This document shows positions 1 through 5,128 of a stretch of DNA of 5,384 nt, piece after piece. The stretch is from CAUPWF01 sp964369755. GTDB lineage: Bacteria > Bacillota > Clostridia > Lachnospirales > Lachnospiraceae. The DNA is taken from positions 1-5,384 of the forward strand of contig CAYJFY010000080.1 in the NCBI GenBank assembly GCA_964369755.1, read 5' to 3'. The position numbers and the translations under genes were made by a program. How positions within the stretch are numbered: the first letter of the stretch is position 1; each line of letters begins with the position of its first letter. The notes beneath the pieces are model-generated. The model saw only the letters and a list, made by a program, of their open reading frames with translations, was not told the DNA's origin and ran no database searches.

Positions 1-111
1 TCTGTTATAACTCAATAATAACAAAACCCTTGGTTGCATAACCACCATTTGAGAGCGGAGATATGACAACTAGCAGTTGCACGCTTCAACCCACCTATCT
101 TTTTTGTGTCT
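1..111. other. Non-coding stretch with short hairpins, no gene supported
   Basis: This stretch lies downstream of the minus-strand acetyltransferase. I see no ORF in it that I would defend. It holds two short inverted repeats: TGGTT-GCAT-AACCA around 32-45, and CAACT-AGC-AGTTG at 67-79. The base composition is less AT-rich than the intergenic regions further right. Neither hairpin is followed by a convincing T-run on the minus strand, so I cannot call a terminator for the acetyltransferase gene. It could be a structured RNA, a dispersed repeat or the remnant of an element, but nothing here decides between them. Confidence 0.4.
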
Positions 112-750
112 TCAATCGTCTAATTGGGCACAAGCTAATTCGAACTCTGCTTGACACGGCAAGGTCTTCTTTTCCTTATCAGGAAATGTTTTTTCAAATT
201 CCGCAACTTCTTCCTCGCTCACATCTAAGTCTGATGAAAAGCAAGCAATCCCTGCTATATTGTCAAGTGCACCCTCATATAGAGGCAACGCTAACAAACC
301 CTTATAGTATTTACCGTCAGCCATGGATATACCATACTTTTTCCCACCTACAAATCCATACGGTTCATAGTGATACGGATAACCTAGCGTTAAAATACCA
401 AGAAATCCCATTGACTTTGCTTTTTCAATCGAATAGGTAATAAGTTGTCTGCCTAGGGATTGCCTATGAAATTTTGGAGATATAAACATCGGACCAAAGC
501 TAATTGTTTTTATTGGCTCTTTCTCTGTCCTTTCAATCTTTGAGTGTGTGTAGAAAATCGCCCCCTCCACAGCACCATCAACCTCTATCACAAAACAAAG
601 TTCCTTGATAAGGTCTGGACTTGTTCTCATCTTATGAACGACACAATGCTCATATGCACCAGGAAAATATAAATTCCAAAATGCTTCTCTTGCCACTTCT
701 TCCACGCGTCTATAATCTTTTTCTTCTTCATTTCTTATTATAATATTCAT
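112..750 (-). CDS. GNAT family N-acetyltransferase (COG3153-like)
   Basis: A 212-residue protein of the GNAT fold, which moves an acetyl group from acetyl-CoA to an amine; the substrate cannot be read from the sequence. The N-terminus (MNIIIRNEEEKDYRRVEEV) is the usual first strand and helix. Motif A lies at about residues 83-110, FGPMFISP followed by HRQSLGRQLI. Ser98 stands where the first glycine of the (Q/R)xxGx(G/A) pyrophosphate loop is usual, while Gly100 is kept. The segment YPYHYEPYGFVGG (124-136) is typical of the YhbS/COG3153 group. The protein is longer than YhbS, with an acidic and then lysine-rich tail. I chose the ATG at 750 because AAAGGGA sits 7 nt before it; an in-frame ATG at 783 has no such site and would overlap the likely promoter. 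The gene stands alone. It may be a self-protecting or resistance enzyme, but that is a guess. Confidence 0.88.
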   Translation of the reverse strand: MNIIIRNEEEKDYRRVEEVAREAFWNLYFPGAYEHCVVHKMRTSPDLIKELCFVIEVDGAVEGAIFYTHSKIERTEKEPIKTISFGPMFISPKFHRQSLGRQLITYSIEKAKSMGFLGILTLGYPYHYEPYGFVGGKKYGISMADGKYYKGLLALPLYEGALDNIAGIACFSSDLDVSEEEVAEFEKTFPDKEKKTLPCQAEFELACAQLDD

Positions 751-768
751 CTTGATATCCCTTTCTTT

Positions 769-796
769 TCTATAATGATACATTTATTACATTCAA
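769..796 (-). promoter_or_regulatory. Probable promoter of the acetyltransferase gene
   Basis: Read on the minus strand, TTGAAT (796-791) is separated by 16 nt from TATAGA (774-769). Each box matches the sigma-A consensus at four of six positions. It lies 19 nt before the start codon and just past the upstream operon's terminator, so it would give the acetyltransferase its own transcript. The -35 box overlaps the outer bases of the terminator hairpin. Confidence 0.4.
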
Positions 797-826
797 AAAG
801 CAAACCATATTTCAAGTTTGCTTTTT
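795..826 (-). terminator. Rho-independent terminator of the toxin-antitoxin operon
   Basis: A perfect 11-bp inverted repeat, AAAAAGCAAAC at 795-805 and GTTTGCTTTTT at 816-826, encloses a 10-nt loop. On the minus strand the hairpin ends in a run of five U. It starts directly at the stop codon of the 41-residue ORF (827-825), so a ribosome finishing that ORF would cover the base of the stem. The A-rich outer stem makes it symmetrical and in principle bidirectional, but no plus-strand gene reads into it. Confidence 0.75.
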
Positions 827-950
827 AGTTTATCTTATTAAAAATTTCACGTAATTCACACTCTACATCATCTACTGTATAAGTTTTTGCTCCCGCAAGC
901 ATCTCACGCTCGGTTGTGAGGAGTTTATCAAGTAACATAAACTCTACCAT
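825..950 (-). CDS. 41-residue ORF resembling an antitoxin C-terminal tail
   Basis: This small ORF starts at ATG 950, inside the last codons of the toxin gene: in ATGGTAG, the TAG is the toxin stop, giving a 7-nt overlap. It ends with TAA at the foot of the terminator. The protein begins MVEFMLLDKLLTTEREML and continues through AGAKTYTVDDV to FNKIN. Its residues TEREMLAGAK line up with SEKQVLEGAE in the C-terminal half of the antitoxin two genes upstream, and both proteins then end in an acidic or charged helix with an L(R/E)(E/R)xxF pattern. It has no DNA-binding domain. There is no clear ribosome binding site, so translation is probably coupled to the toxin. ATG 938 (residue 5) is an alternative start. 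It may be a free-standing toxin-binding peptide or the leftover of a second antitoxin. The ORF is clear; its function is inferred. Confidence 0.6.
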   Translation of the reverse strand: MVEFMLLDKLLTTEREMLAGAKTYTVDDVECELREIFNKIN

Positions 951-1225
951 GTTATCACATCTACATATTTTTTATCTTCATCTATCTTATATATAGCCAT
1001 ATAGTTATCAATTAACAGTTGTCTATAACCTCTATTTGCATATTGACCTTCTAGTCTCTCTTGGTGTCTCTGTGGAAACGTATTAAGTGAAAGCACTTTC
1101 ATTTTAATCCTTCTAGTCTGCTCCAAGGCAACGTCCGCTGAAAGTTTTTCATATGCTATATAATCATAAATTTGCTCCATCTCTTCAAGGGCTTTCGGAT
1201 AAAAACGCACCTTATATGTTTCCAA
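944..1225 (-). CDS. RelE/ParE family toxin, C-terminus apparently shortened
   Basis: A 93-residue protein of the RelE/ParE superfamily. Members are small toxins that either cut mRNA on the ribosome (RelE type) or poison DNA gyrase (ParE type). The sequence shows the expected order: strand YKVRFYPKALEEM, a helical hairpin IYDYIAYEKLSADVALEQTRRI (19-40), the motif LSLNTFPQRH (45-54), then YRQLLIDNYMAIYKIDE (67-83) and a last strand KYVDVITW. Relatives usually run on for roughly eight or more residues after this strand with a Gly-Arg-containing end, which is missing here. I chose the TTG at 1225 because GGAGAG lies 8 nt upstream; a longer reading from TTG 1249 lacks this support. The gene overlaps the antitoxin stop by 14 nt, the usual arrangement for coupled synthesis. 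Because the usual C-terminus is absent, the toxin may be weak or inactive. Confidence 0.8.
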   Translation of the reverse strand: METYKVRFYPKALEEMEQIYDYIAYEKLSADVALEQTRRIKMKVLSLNTFPQRHQERLEGQYANRGYRQLLIDNYMAIYKIDEDKKYVDVITW

Positions 1226-1481
1226 AATATTTTCTCTCCAGACTTTCAAAAGCTTCTATCGCATCAATAGGCTCTGCCCCTTCAAGAACCTGTTTCTCTG
1301 ATTCATATATAGCTTGATCTATTTTGTTTATTCTTGCAAATCTATCATATAATTCCGAACTCATAATAACTAAATCACTATATCCATTCTTTGTAATGAA
1401 TATAGGCTTTTGGTCTCTATGTGCAAGCTCAGATATTTCACTTGTATTACGTAAATCTTTAATTGGCATTATTCTTGGCAT
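1212..1481 (-). CDS. Phd/YefM family antitoxin
   Basis: An 89-residue antitoxin that should bind and silence the RelE/ParE toxin encoded next to it and repress their shared promoter. Residues 5-47 (from MPIKDLRNTSEIS through KPIFITKNGYSDLVIMS) form the Phd/YefM fold, an N-terminal dimer that contacts operator DNA. The charged remainder, especially about 52-86 with YESEKQVLEGAE, should be the helix that wraps the toxin. The start at ATG 1481 has AGAAGGGG 7 nt upstream; an in-frame ATG at 1469 (residue 5) is less well placed. It is the first gene of the operon, directly behind a promoter that carries a long palindrome, which fits autoregulation. Phd family membership is secure; regulation is inferred from the palindrome and known family behaviour. 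Confidence 0.88.
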   Translation of the reverse strand: MPRIMPIKDLRNTSEISELAHRDQKPIFITKNGYSDLVIMSSELYDRFARINKIDQAIYESEKQVLEGAEPIDAIEAFESLERKYFGNI

Positions 1482-1503
1482 AACAAAACCCCTTCTTGTT
1501 TTT

Positions 1504-1526
1504 ACATAATTATAGCATAATTATGT
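1504..1526. promoter_or_regulatory. Inverted-repeat operator of the toxin-antitoxin operon
   Basis: Two perfect 10-bp arms, ACATAATTAT (1504-1513) and ATAATTATGT (1517-1526), flank a 3-nt centre. Each arm contains ATAATTAT, itself a palindrome, so the site could hold two dimers side by side. It covers the -10 box and part of the spacer of the antitoxin promoter, where a bound Phd-type protein would block RNA polymerase. Binding by this antitoxin is inferred from position and family. Confidence 0.65.
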
Positions 1527-1537
1527 TTTCCCCGCAA
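1509..1537 (-). promoter_or_regulatory. Promoter of the toxin-antitoxin operon
   Basis: On the minus strand a perfect TATAAT (1514-1509) lies 17 nt after TTGCGG (1537-1532), a weak -35 box. The start codon is about 27 nt downstream of the -10 box. The overlap with the inverted repeat at 1504-1526 suggests repression by the antitoxin or antitoxin-toxin complex. Confidence 0.65.
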
Positions 1538-1602
1538 GAACAATCCATTTTCCCATTTAGAGATAGTTTGTCTCACCACATTCAATTTAACAACTTGAAA
1601 TT

Positions 1603-1624
1603 ATTCACCAAGAATTCACCAAGA
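1603..1624. repeat. Tandem 11-bp direct repeat
   Basis: ATTCACCAAGA occurs twice head to tail without a mismatch (1603-1613 and 1614-1624). It lies about 16 nt before the candidate -35 box of the nucleotidyltransferase-HEPN operon, a fitting place for an activator or upstream repressor to bind, though a chance slippage duplication would look the same. Confidence 0.6.
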
Positions 1625-1639
1625 AAGGAAATTCTCCCC

Positions 1640-1668
1640 TTGCGACAATGATATTTATTTGCTATTTT
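1640..1668 (+). promoter_or_regulatory. Probable promoter of the nucleotidyltransferase-HEPN operon
   Basis: TTGCGA (1640-1645) and TATTTT (1663-1668) are 17 nt apart, and TGC directly before the -10 gives an extended -10 element. Both boxes match consensus at four of six positions. The start codon of the first gene is 45 nt downstream. The rest of the 1527-1712 spacer shows only the tandem repeat at 1603. Confidence 0.45.
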
Positions 1669-1712
1669 AAGGTAAGAAATAAATTTGAGAAATGATTAAA
1701 TAGGAGGTACCT

Positions 1713-2072
1713 ATGGATAATACACTCAACACAGTCATCACTTCACTTCATTTGCCACTACGCTTTGAGACTAAATTACGTGCAGATATAACCTATCTGC
1801 TCCAATACTCCATAGACTCCCTAGAACAGATTGTGTTATTTGGAAGTTGTGCTCATGGTCAATCACGTGTGACAAGTGATATTGATCTATTACTAATTAC
1901 AACCACTTCTCTTCCCCGAATGGATCGTGCCGAAATAAGTAGCACTTTGGAAGAGGCTTTGGACGAAGTCCATACAGATGTTGTGTTCTATACAAGAGAG
2001 CAATTTGATGATTCTAATCGGTTAATTGTTACTCAAATCAAAAATGAAGGAGTGATATTATATGAGAAATAG
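1713..2072 (+). CDS. Minimal nucleotidyltransferase (MNT) of a HEPN/MNT pair
   Basis: A 119-residue protein of the DNA polymerase beta-type nucleotidyltransferase superfamily, in the short MNT form that lies beside HEPN genes. The catalytic signature is complete: GS at residues 44-45, ten residues, then D56-I-D58 (GSX10DXD). A third acidic residue, D89 in TDVVFY, is in the expected strand and would complete the metal site. In the characterised MntA-HepT system the MNT protein acts as antitoxin by attaching AMP to a tyrosine of the HEPN toxin; that this protein does so is inferred from the motif and the pairing. The start has AGGAGG 5 nt upstream. Its end overlaps the HEPN start by 11 nt, so the two should be made together. 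There is no membrane segment and the protein should be cytosolic. Confidence 0.9.
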   Translation: MDNTLNTVITSLHLPLRFETKLRADITYLLQYSIDSLEQIVLFGSCAHGQSRVTSDIDLLLITTTSLPRMDRAEISSTLEEALDEVHTDVVFYTREQFDDSNRLIVTQIKNEGVILYEK

Positions 2073-2469
2073 TTATTTTCAAATTGGTTATAACGACTAT
2101 CTATTTGCAAAAGATTCTCTGACTTTGTGTGATCAAAGCGGAAACTACAACGCTGTAGTATCCATACTTGCCCAAAGTGCAGAAAAATTGCTAAAAGAAG
2201 TGATAGAAATAAAATTTTCCGATGATAGCTCATGTATTTCCATCCTAAAAACGTATAACCTTAGAACAATTGTCAACAAAATCAAAGAAAAATATCCTGA
2301 TATCGCACTGAATTCTATTGAATGCAAGTGGCTTGGCGATTTTTATTTTGATGCGCGTTATCCTGGTGATAACTTTGTACTTGTCAGCAAGGAAGACGCT
2401 CATACCGCATTAGCGATTACAGAGGATATCTTAAAAGCAGTAAAAGAAGTTCTGGAATACGAAAACTAG
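2062..2469 (+). CDS. HEPN domain protein (ARYPG type), partner of the MNT
   Basis: A 135-residue, mostly helical HEPN-domain protein. SYFQIGYNDYLFAKDSL (4-20), then AQSAEKLLKEVIEI (37-50), the NLRTIVNKI helix (66-74) and WLGDFYFDARYPGDNF (90-105) are typical of the COG2250-like HEPN branch. HEPN toxins often carry a catalytic RX4-6H motif. Here the matching place reads R99-YPGD-N104, with asparagine instead of histidine, so RNase activity is not supported and it differs from classical HepT, which also needs RX4HXY as the AMP acceptor. AAGGAG lies 9 nt before the ATG at 2062, within the end of the MNT gene. Its stop overlaps the stop of the convergent membrane protein gene in a shared CTAG. 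It may still work as a partner or substrate of the MNT, by oligomerising or binding a nucleotide. Confidence 0.85.
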   Translation: MRNSYFQIGYNDYLFAKDSLTLCDQSGNYNAVVSILAQSAEKLLKEVIEIKFSDDSSCISILKTYNLRTIVNKIKEKYPDIALNSIECKWLGDFYFDARYPGDNFVLVSKEDAHTALAITEDILKAVKEVLEYEN

Positions 2470-3566
2470 TTTAATCTATCCCGACTTTGCTCTCTCGCCA
2501 CCATCACGGCGAATGCTGTAATCAACGGCAAATATTTTTCTTCTCTAACATGTAATGCAAAATTATCAAAAACAATATTGTAAGCTGTAATATTGAATCG
2601 GTCGGCAATCGTGCCGATCGTTTTTTCATCTAGTTTGACAATATAATTCACACCCACTTTATCATTTATACTTTTCACTTCAAATGTTCCTTCATCTGTT
2701 TCCATAAGGAATTGATCAAACATAATGTTAATTTTCTGCTCAAATGAAGCATATTTATTTCCATACAAATAAAAGTCATAATGATCGTTTAAATGTAGAA
2801 GCCTCTTTGTCATCTTGAATATCTCTTCATTTGTATCTATATCTCTCAATTGAAAACTCTTTAATGGATATGTACCCTCAATTTCATAGATTGGATTCCC
2901 ATCATAATCATAGAGATAAAACACTTTACCCGTTAAGCTAAATTCTTCATCAAATTGATAAATTCTTCCAGTATTATCCTCCGATGGAAATGGTTCTACA
3001 ACATCTGTTTCGTGAAATATCTTTAACACCTCAAAAATATCAGGTAATGCACTCTGTGCAAGCAAGGAATAGCAAATCATTTCCTCATCAGAAGTGAAGT
3101 CAATTTCTTCTTCCTCTCTATCTATTCTCCACAACTCAGATTCTGGTCCTTTAATCCAAGTCGAAGAAGGGCACTGACAAAAATAAAAGTGATTAAATAA
3201 TTTGTACAGATACAAGAAATCACCATTTTCAGTAGGTCCAAAAATCAAACTGTTTCCTTTGATCCACTTTATTTTGCCAAGCCATGGAGCCCCCAAGACA
3301 GAGTCCTGATCCTTAAATGCGTGATAAAAATCTTCAACAGATTTCCCTCTATCACATCTCATTCTCCTGATAGAACTTACTGAATCATTATATGTTTTAT
3401 CACTGGAAGAAATGTAAATAACACCACCAACCGCCATAACGATTGTTGCAAAAATCATGATCAACACTTCAAATTTTGCTCCATTTCCGATATAGAACAA
3501 CCAAATTGATACAAGGATAATTAATGCCCCTGTAATTTTCATTAATATATTTTTCATTGAATTCAT
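2466..3566 (-). CDS. Membrane-anchored protein with C-terminal LURP-one/tubby-like domain
   Basis: A 366-residue protein with two hydrophobic segments at about 7-26 and 32-53, enough for a hairpin anchor in the cytoplasmic membrane. RRMR follows shortly after, which suggests by the positive-inside rule that the large remainder is cytosolic. Residues 60-200 form a region I do not recognise, with GNSLIFGPTENGDFLYLY (104-121), a CQC pair (130-132) and a very acidic stretch EEEEIDFTSDEEM (151-163). From about 202 to 360 the pattern of paired strands (GKVFYLYDYDGNPIYEIEG, FEVKSINDKVGVNYIV, TIGTIADRF) and the closing helix PLITAFAVMVAREQ match the LURP-one-related/YxjI family, which shares the tubby and scramblase fold and is associated with membrane or lipid binding. 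I start at ATG 3566; ATG 3557 is possible. AAGAAGG overlaps the stop of the upstream gene, so the two genes are probably translationally coupled. Its role is unknown. Confidence 0.75.
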   Translation of the reverse strand: MNSMKNILMKITGALIILVSIWLFYIGNGAKFEVLIMIFATIVMAVGGVIYISSSDKTYNDSVSSIRRMRCDRGKSVEDFYHAFKDQDSVLGAPWLGKIKWIKGNSLIFGPTENGDFLYLYKLFNHFYFCQCPSSTWIKGPESELWRIDREEEEIDFTSDEEMICYSLLAQSALPDIFEVLKIFHETDVVEPFPSEDNTGRIYQFDEEFSLTGKVFYLYDYDGNPIYEIEGTYPLKSFQLRDIDTNEEIFKMTKRLLHLNDHYDFYLYGNKYASFEQKINIMFDQFLMETDEGTFEVKSINDKVGVNYIVKLDEKTIGTIADRFNITAYNIVFDNFALHVREEKYLPLITAFAVMVAREQSRDRLN

Positions 3567-3584
3567 TCTAAATACCCATCCTTC

Positions 3585-4934
3585 TTATTCCTTAATAATC
3601 CATTTGCCATAACGTTTACCACCTTCACGCATGATAATTTTTCCAGCAGTTAGCTTCTTTATACATCTTTTTACTGTTGCCGTTGATATATTAAGCTGCT
3701 CCGATATTTTAACTTGACTAACCGTTGGGTCTTGCTTTATTATTTTTAATATTTTATTTTCCAAAGTATCATCCAAAGTATCATCCAAAGTATCATCCAA
3801 AGTATCAATATGAGGCTTTGTAATTTTAGACTGCTCATGTGCAATAAACTTTACTGTTATATCATCACCAAGAACTGTGTATTGTGGCGGCTTTGTCCCA
3901 TATTCTTCACAGGCTTCGCATATTTTTTTAATTCCACGCCCCCACGTTTCAACATATCCCGCACGGAAAAATGTGTTAGCAATATCAGGATTAAACGGTC
4001 TTGATTTGTGTTGTCCCATTAAGTTATCTACTGTCCAATCACTTGGAAGAATACAGCTATTGGTAATATACATTACTTCCTCCTCAATCCGAATTTGAAT
4101 TGGAATGCTATCTGCATAGTTACAATGTATCAGTGCATTATAAACCGCCTCTCTAACCGCATCCCGCGGAAATGGATATGTTTCTATTCTTGTTTCCTTG
4201 TGATAGGAAATTGCCGCCTTTAAATATTTCAAATAAATAAATTCAATTATTCTATCTGCAATCAATATCAATGACCCTCTGAATTCATCTTGATATTGCA
4301 AATCAGCCCCTTCTCCAAACTTCCCAACTTTAACAAAACAATTAGAAATAATCCTTTCCGGCTTACGATAAAAAAGCATTATTGCCGCTCGTTTTAATTT
4401 CCCATTATTAATCAATCTAAGACTATCTAACAATTCTTCATTTGTCATATCTAAATCTTCTTTGGACATTCTCCCGCTACGTATCGCCTCTTTTCTAAAA
4501 ATATCGAAACTTTCCTTATCCAAGTCCTCGACCTTTATGCTGTCGACTGGTACTGCGTCCCATTTAAATCCTGTTTTAGAAATCAAAAATTCTGTAAGAG
4601 CATTACCACGAAGTTGTTGTTTCGTACTTCCACTTCTGTAATGATACTCGCCTTTATAGTTCACTGGATACGAACTTGGAGAAACACTTATTTCAATATA
4701 CTCTTTCTCATCCATTAAAAGTAAACTCACATCAGCAATAATCCCCATGGTATTTTGGATTTTATTCAGAATGTCTTCCAACAATTTTTTACTATCTGAA
4801 ACGCCAAGCACCTTTCCATTATCATCCATACCAATATAGATTTTTCCACCCTGTGCATTTGCAAAACCACAAATCCACTTTAAATATTCATCACGCCATG
4901 ATTCTTTCCATTCGATGTTTTGATTTTCTGGCAT
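3585..4934 (-). CDS. AlbA_2 (Schlafen-fold) ATP-binding protein with GHKL region and winged helix
   Basis: A 449-residue cytosolic protein of the COG2865 type. Residues 7-115 are an AlbA_2 domain: IEWKES (E8, K10, E11), GFANAQGGKIYIGMDDNG (23-40) and YHYRSGSTKQQLRG (97-110). This fold is shared with Schlafen nucleases and binds nucleic acid or nucleotide. About 255-340 is a GHKL-like ATPase region: an N-box REAVYNALIHCNYA (261-274) with E262, N266 and H270, and GYVETWGRGIKKI (326-338). Then comes a low-complexity acidic linker of four DTLD units (about 377-392), encoded by a 12-bp repeat, and a winged helix (about 393-447) with the recognition helix region SEQLNISTATVKRCIKKL. The start at ATG 4934 has GGAGGG 7 nt upstream. 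Such proteins are often mislabelled RecG, yet no helicase motif is present. With DNA-binding and ATPase parts it may be a regulator or a defence sensor. It is the first gene of an operon with the membrane LURP-one protein. Confidence 0.88.
   Translation of the reverse strand: MPENQNIEWKESWRDEYLKWICGFANAQGGKIYIGMDDNGKVLGVSDSKKLLEDILNKIQNTMGIIADVSLLLMDEKEYIEISVSPSSYPVNYKGEYHYRSGSTKQQLRGNALTEFLISKTGFKWDAVPVDSIKVEDLDKESFDIFRKEAIRSGRMSKEDLDMTNEELLDSLRLINNGKLKRAAIMLFYRKPERIISNCFVKVGKFGEGADLQYQDEFRGSLILIADRIIEFIYLKYLKAAISYHKETRIETYPFPRDAVREAVYNALIHCNYADSIPIQIRIEEEVMYITNSCILPSDWTVDNLMGQHKSRPFNPDIANTFFRAGYVETWGRGIKKICEACEEYGTKPPQYTVLGDDITVKFIAHEQSKITKPHIDTLDDTLDDTLDDTLENKILKIIKQDPTVSQVKISEQLNISTATVKRCIKKLTAGKIIMREGGKRYGKWIIKE
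3760..3807 (-). repeat. Four perfect 12-bp tandem repeats encoding a DTLD linker
   Basis: The plus-strand unit TCCAAAGTATCA is present four times without a mismatch. Each copy adds four residues, giving (DTLD)3-DTLE between the ATPase region and the winged helix. Because the unit is a multiple of three, slippage would change linker length without breaking the frame. Perfect identity between copies suggests recent expansion or strong homogenisation. Confidence 0.85.
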
Positions 4935-5128
4935 TTAATGACCCTCCAATATTATTTACATAGATATTTCACACTTCATTTACTTTACTTTTATTTTGTC
5001 AATGGTCTCTGGTGTATCCCCCGAGCAACTCTTACTAAACCTTGATCATTTTAGATTTGTGTTAGTTTATAACTTTTTATATCCTCCCATCCACAAATAT
5101 GTAATTTTCCCAAACAAGTATCTCCGTA
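4935..5128. other. Intergenic leader of the AlbA_2 operon
   Basis: This 194-nt gap separates two minus-strand genes. A perfect -35 box, TTGACA, lies on the minus strand at 5002-4997, but the best hexamers 16-18 nt further on (such as ATGAAG at 4979-4974) are poor -10 boxes. A GC-richer patch at about 5003-5031 breaks the AT-rich background. I see no clear terminator for the gene at the right edge, so readthrough from it into the AlbA_2 operon is possible. No ORF in the gap is defensible. Confidence 0.35.

Noticed and set aside
63..440. Open plus-strand frame of 125 codons opposite the acetyltransferase
   Set aside because: It lies antisense to a well-supported GNAT gene, has no ribosome binding site and shows no recognisable protein pattern.
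771..776. Perfect TATAAT on the plus strand
   Set aside because: There is no matching -35 box and no plus-strand gene downstream before the opposing operon.
2033..2327. Two short minus-strand frames opposite the HEPN gene
   Set aside because: Both are shadows of the HEPN coding frame without ribosome binding sites; the apparent hydrophobic stretch is a by-product of the antisense composition.
2062..2469. Naming the pair hepT/mntA
   Set aside because: The HEPN protein lacks the RX4HXY motif that defines HepT, so the symbol would mislead.
3760..3807. CRISPR-like repeat array
   Set aside because: The units are 12 bp, directly adjacent with no spacers, and sit in frame inside a coding sequence.
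3810..4098. Two overlapping plus-strand frames opposite the AlbA_2 gene
   Set aside because: They are antisense to a conserved ATPase region, and neither has a start signal or a family pattern.
3585..4934. RecG helicase assignment
   Set aside because: No Walker A/B or helicase motifs are visible; the similarity is to the AlbA_2/COG2865 group that is often mislabelled this way.
5084..5098. Strong ribosome-binding-like GGATGGGAGG on the minus strand in the leader
   Set aside because: No ATG, GTG or TTG occurs at a usable distance with an ORF of any length behind it.
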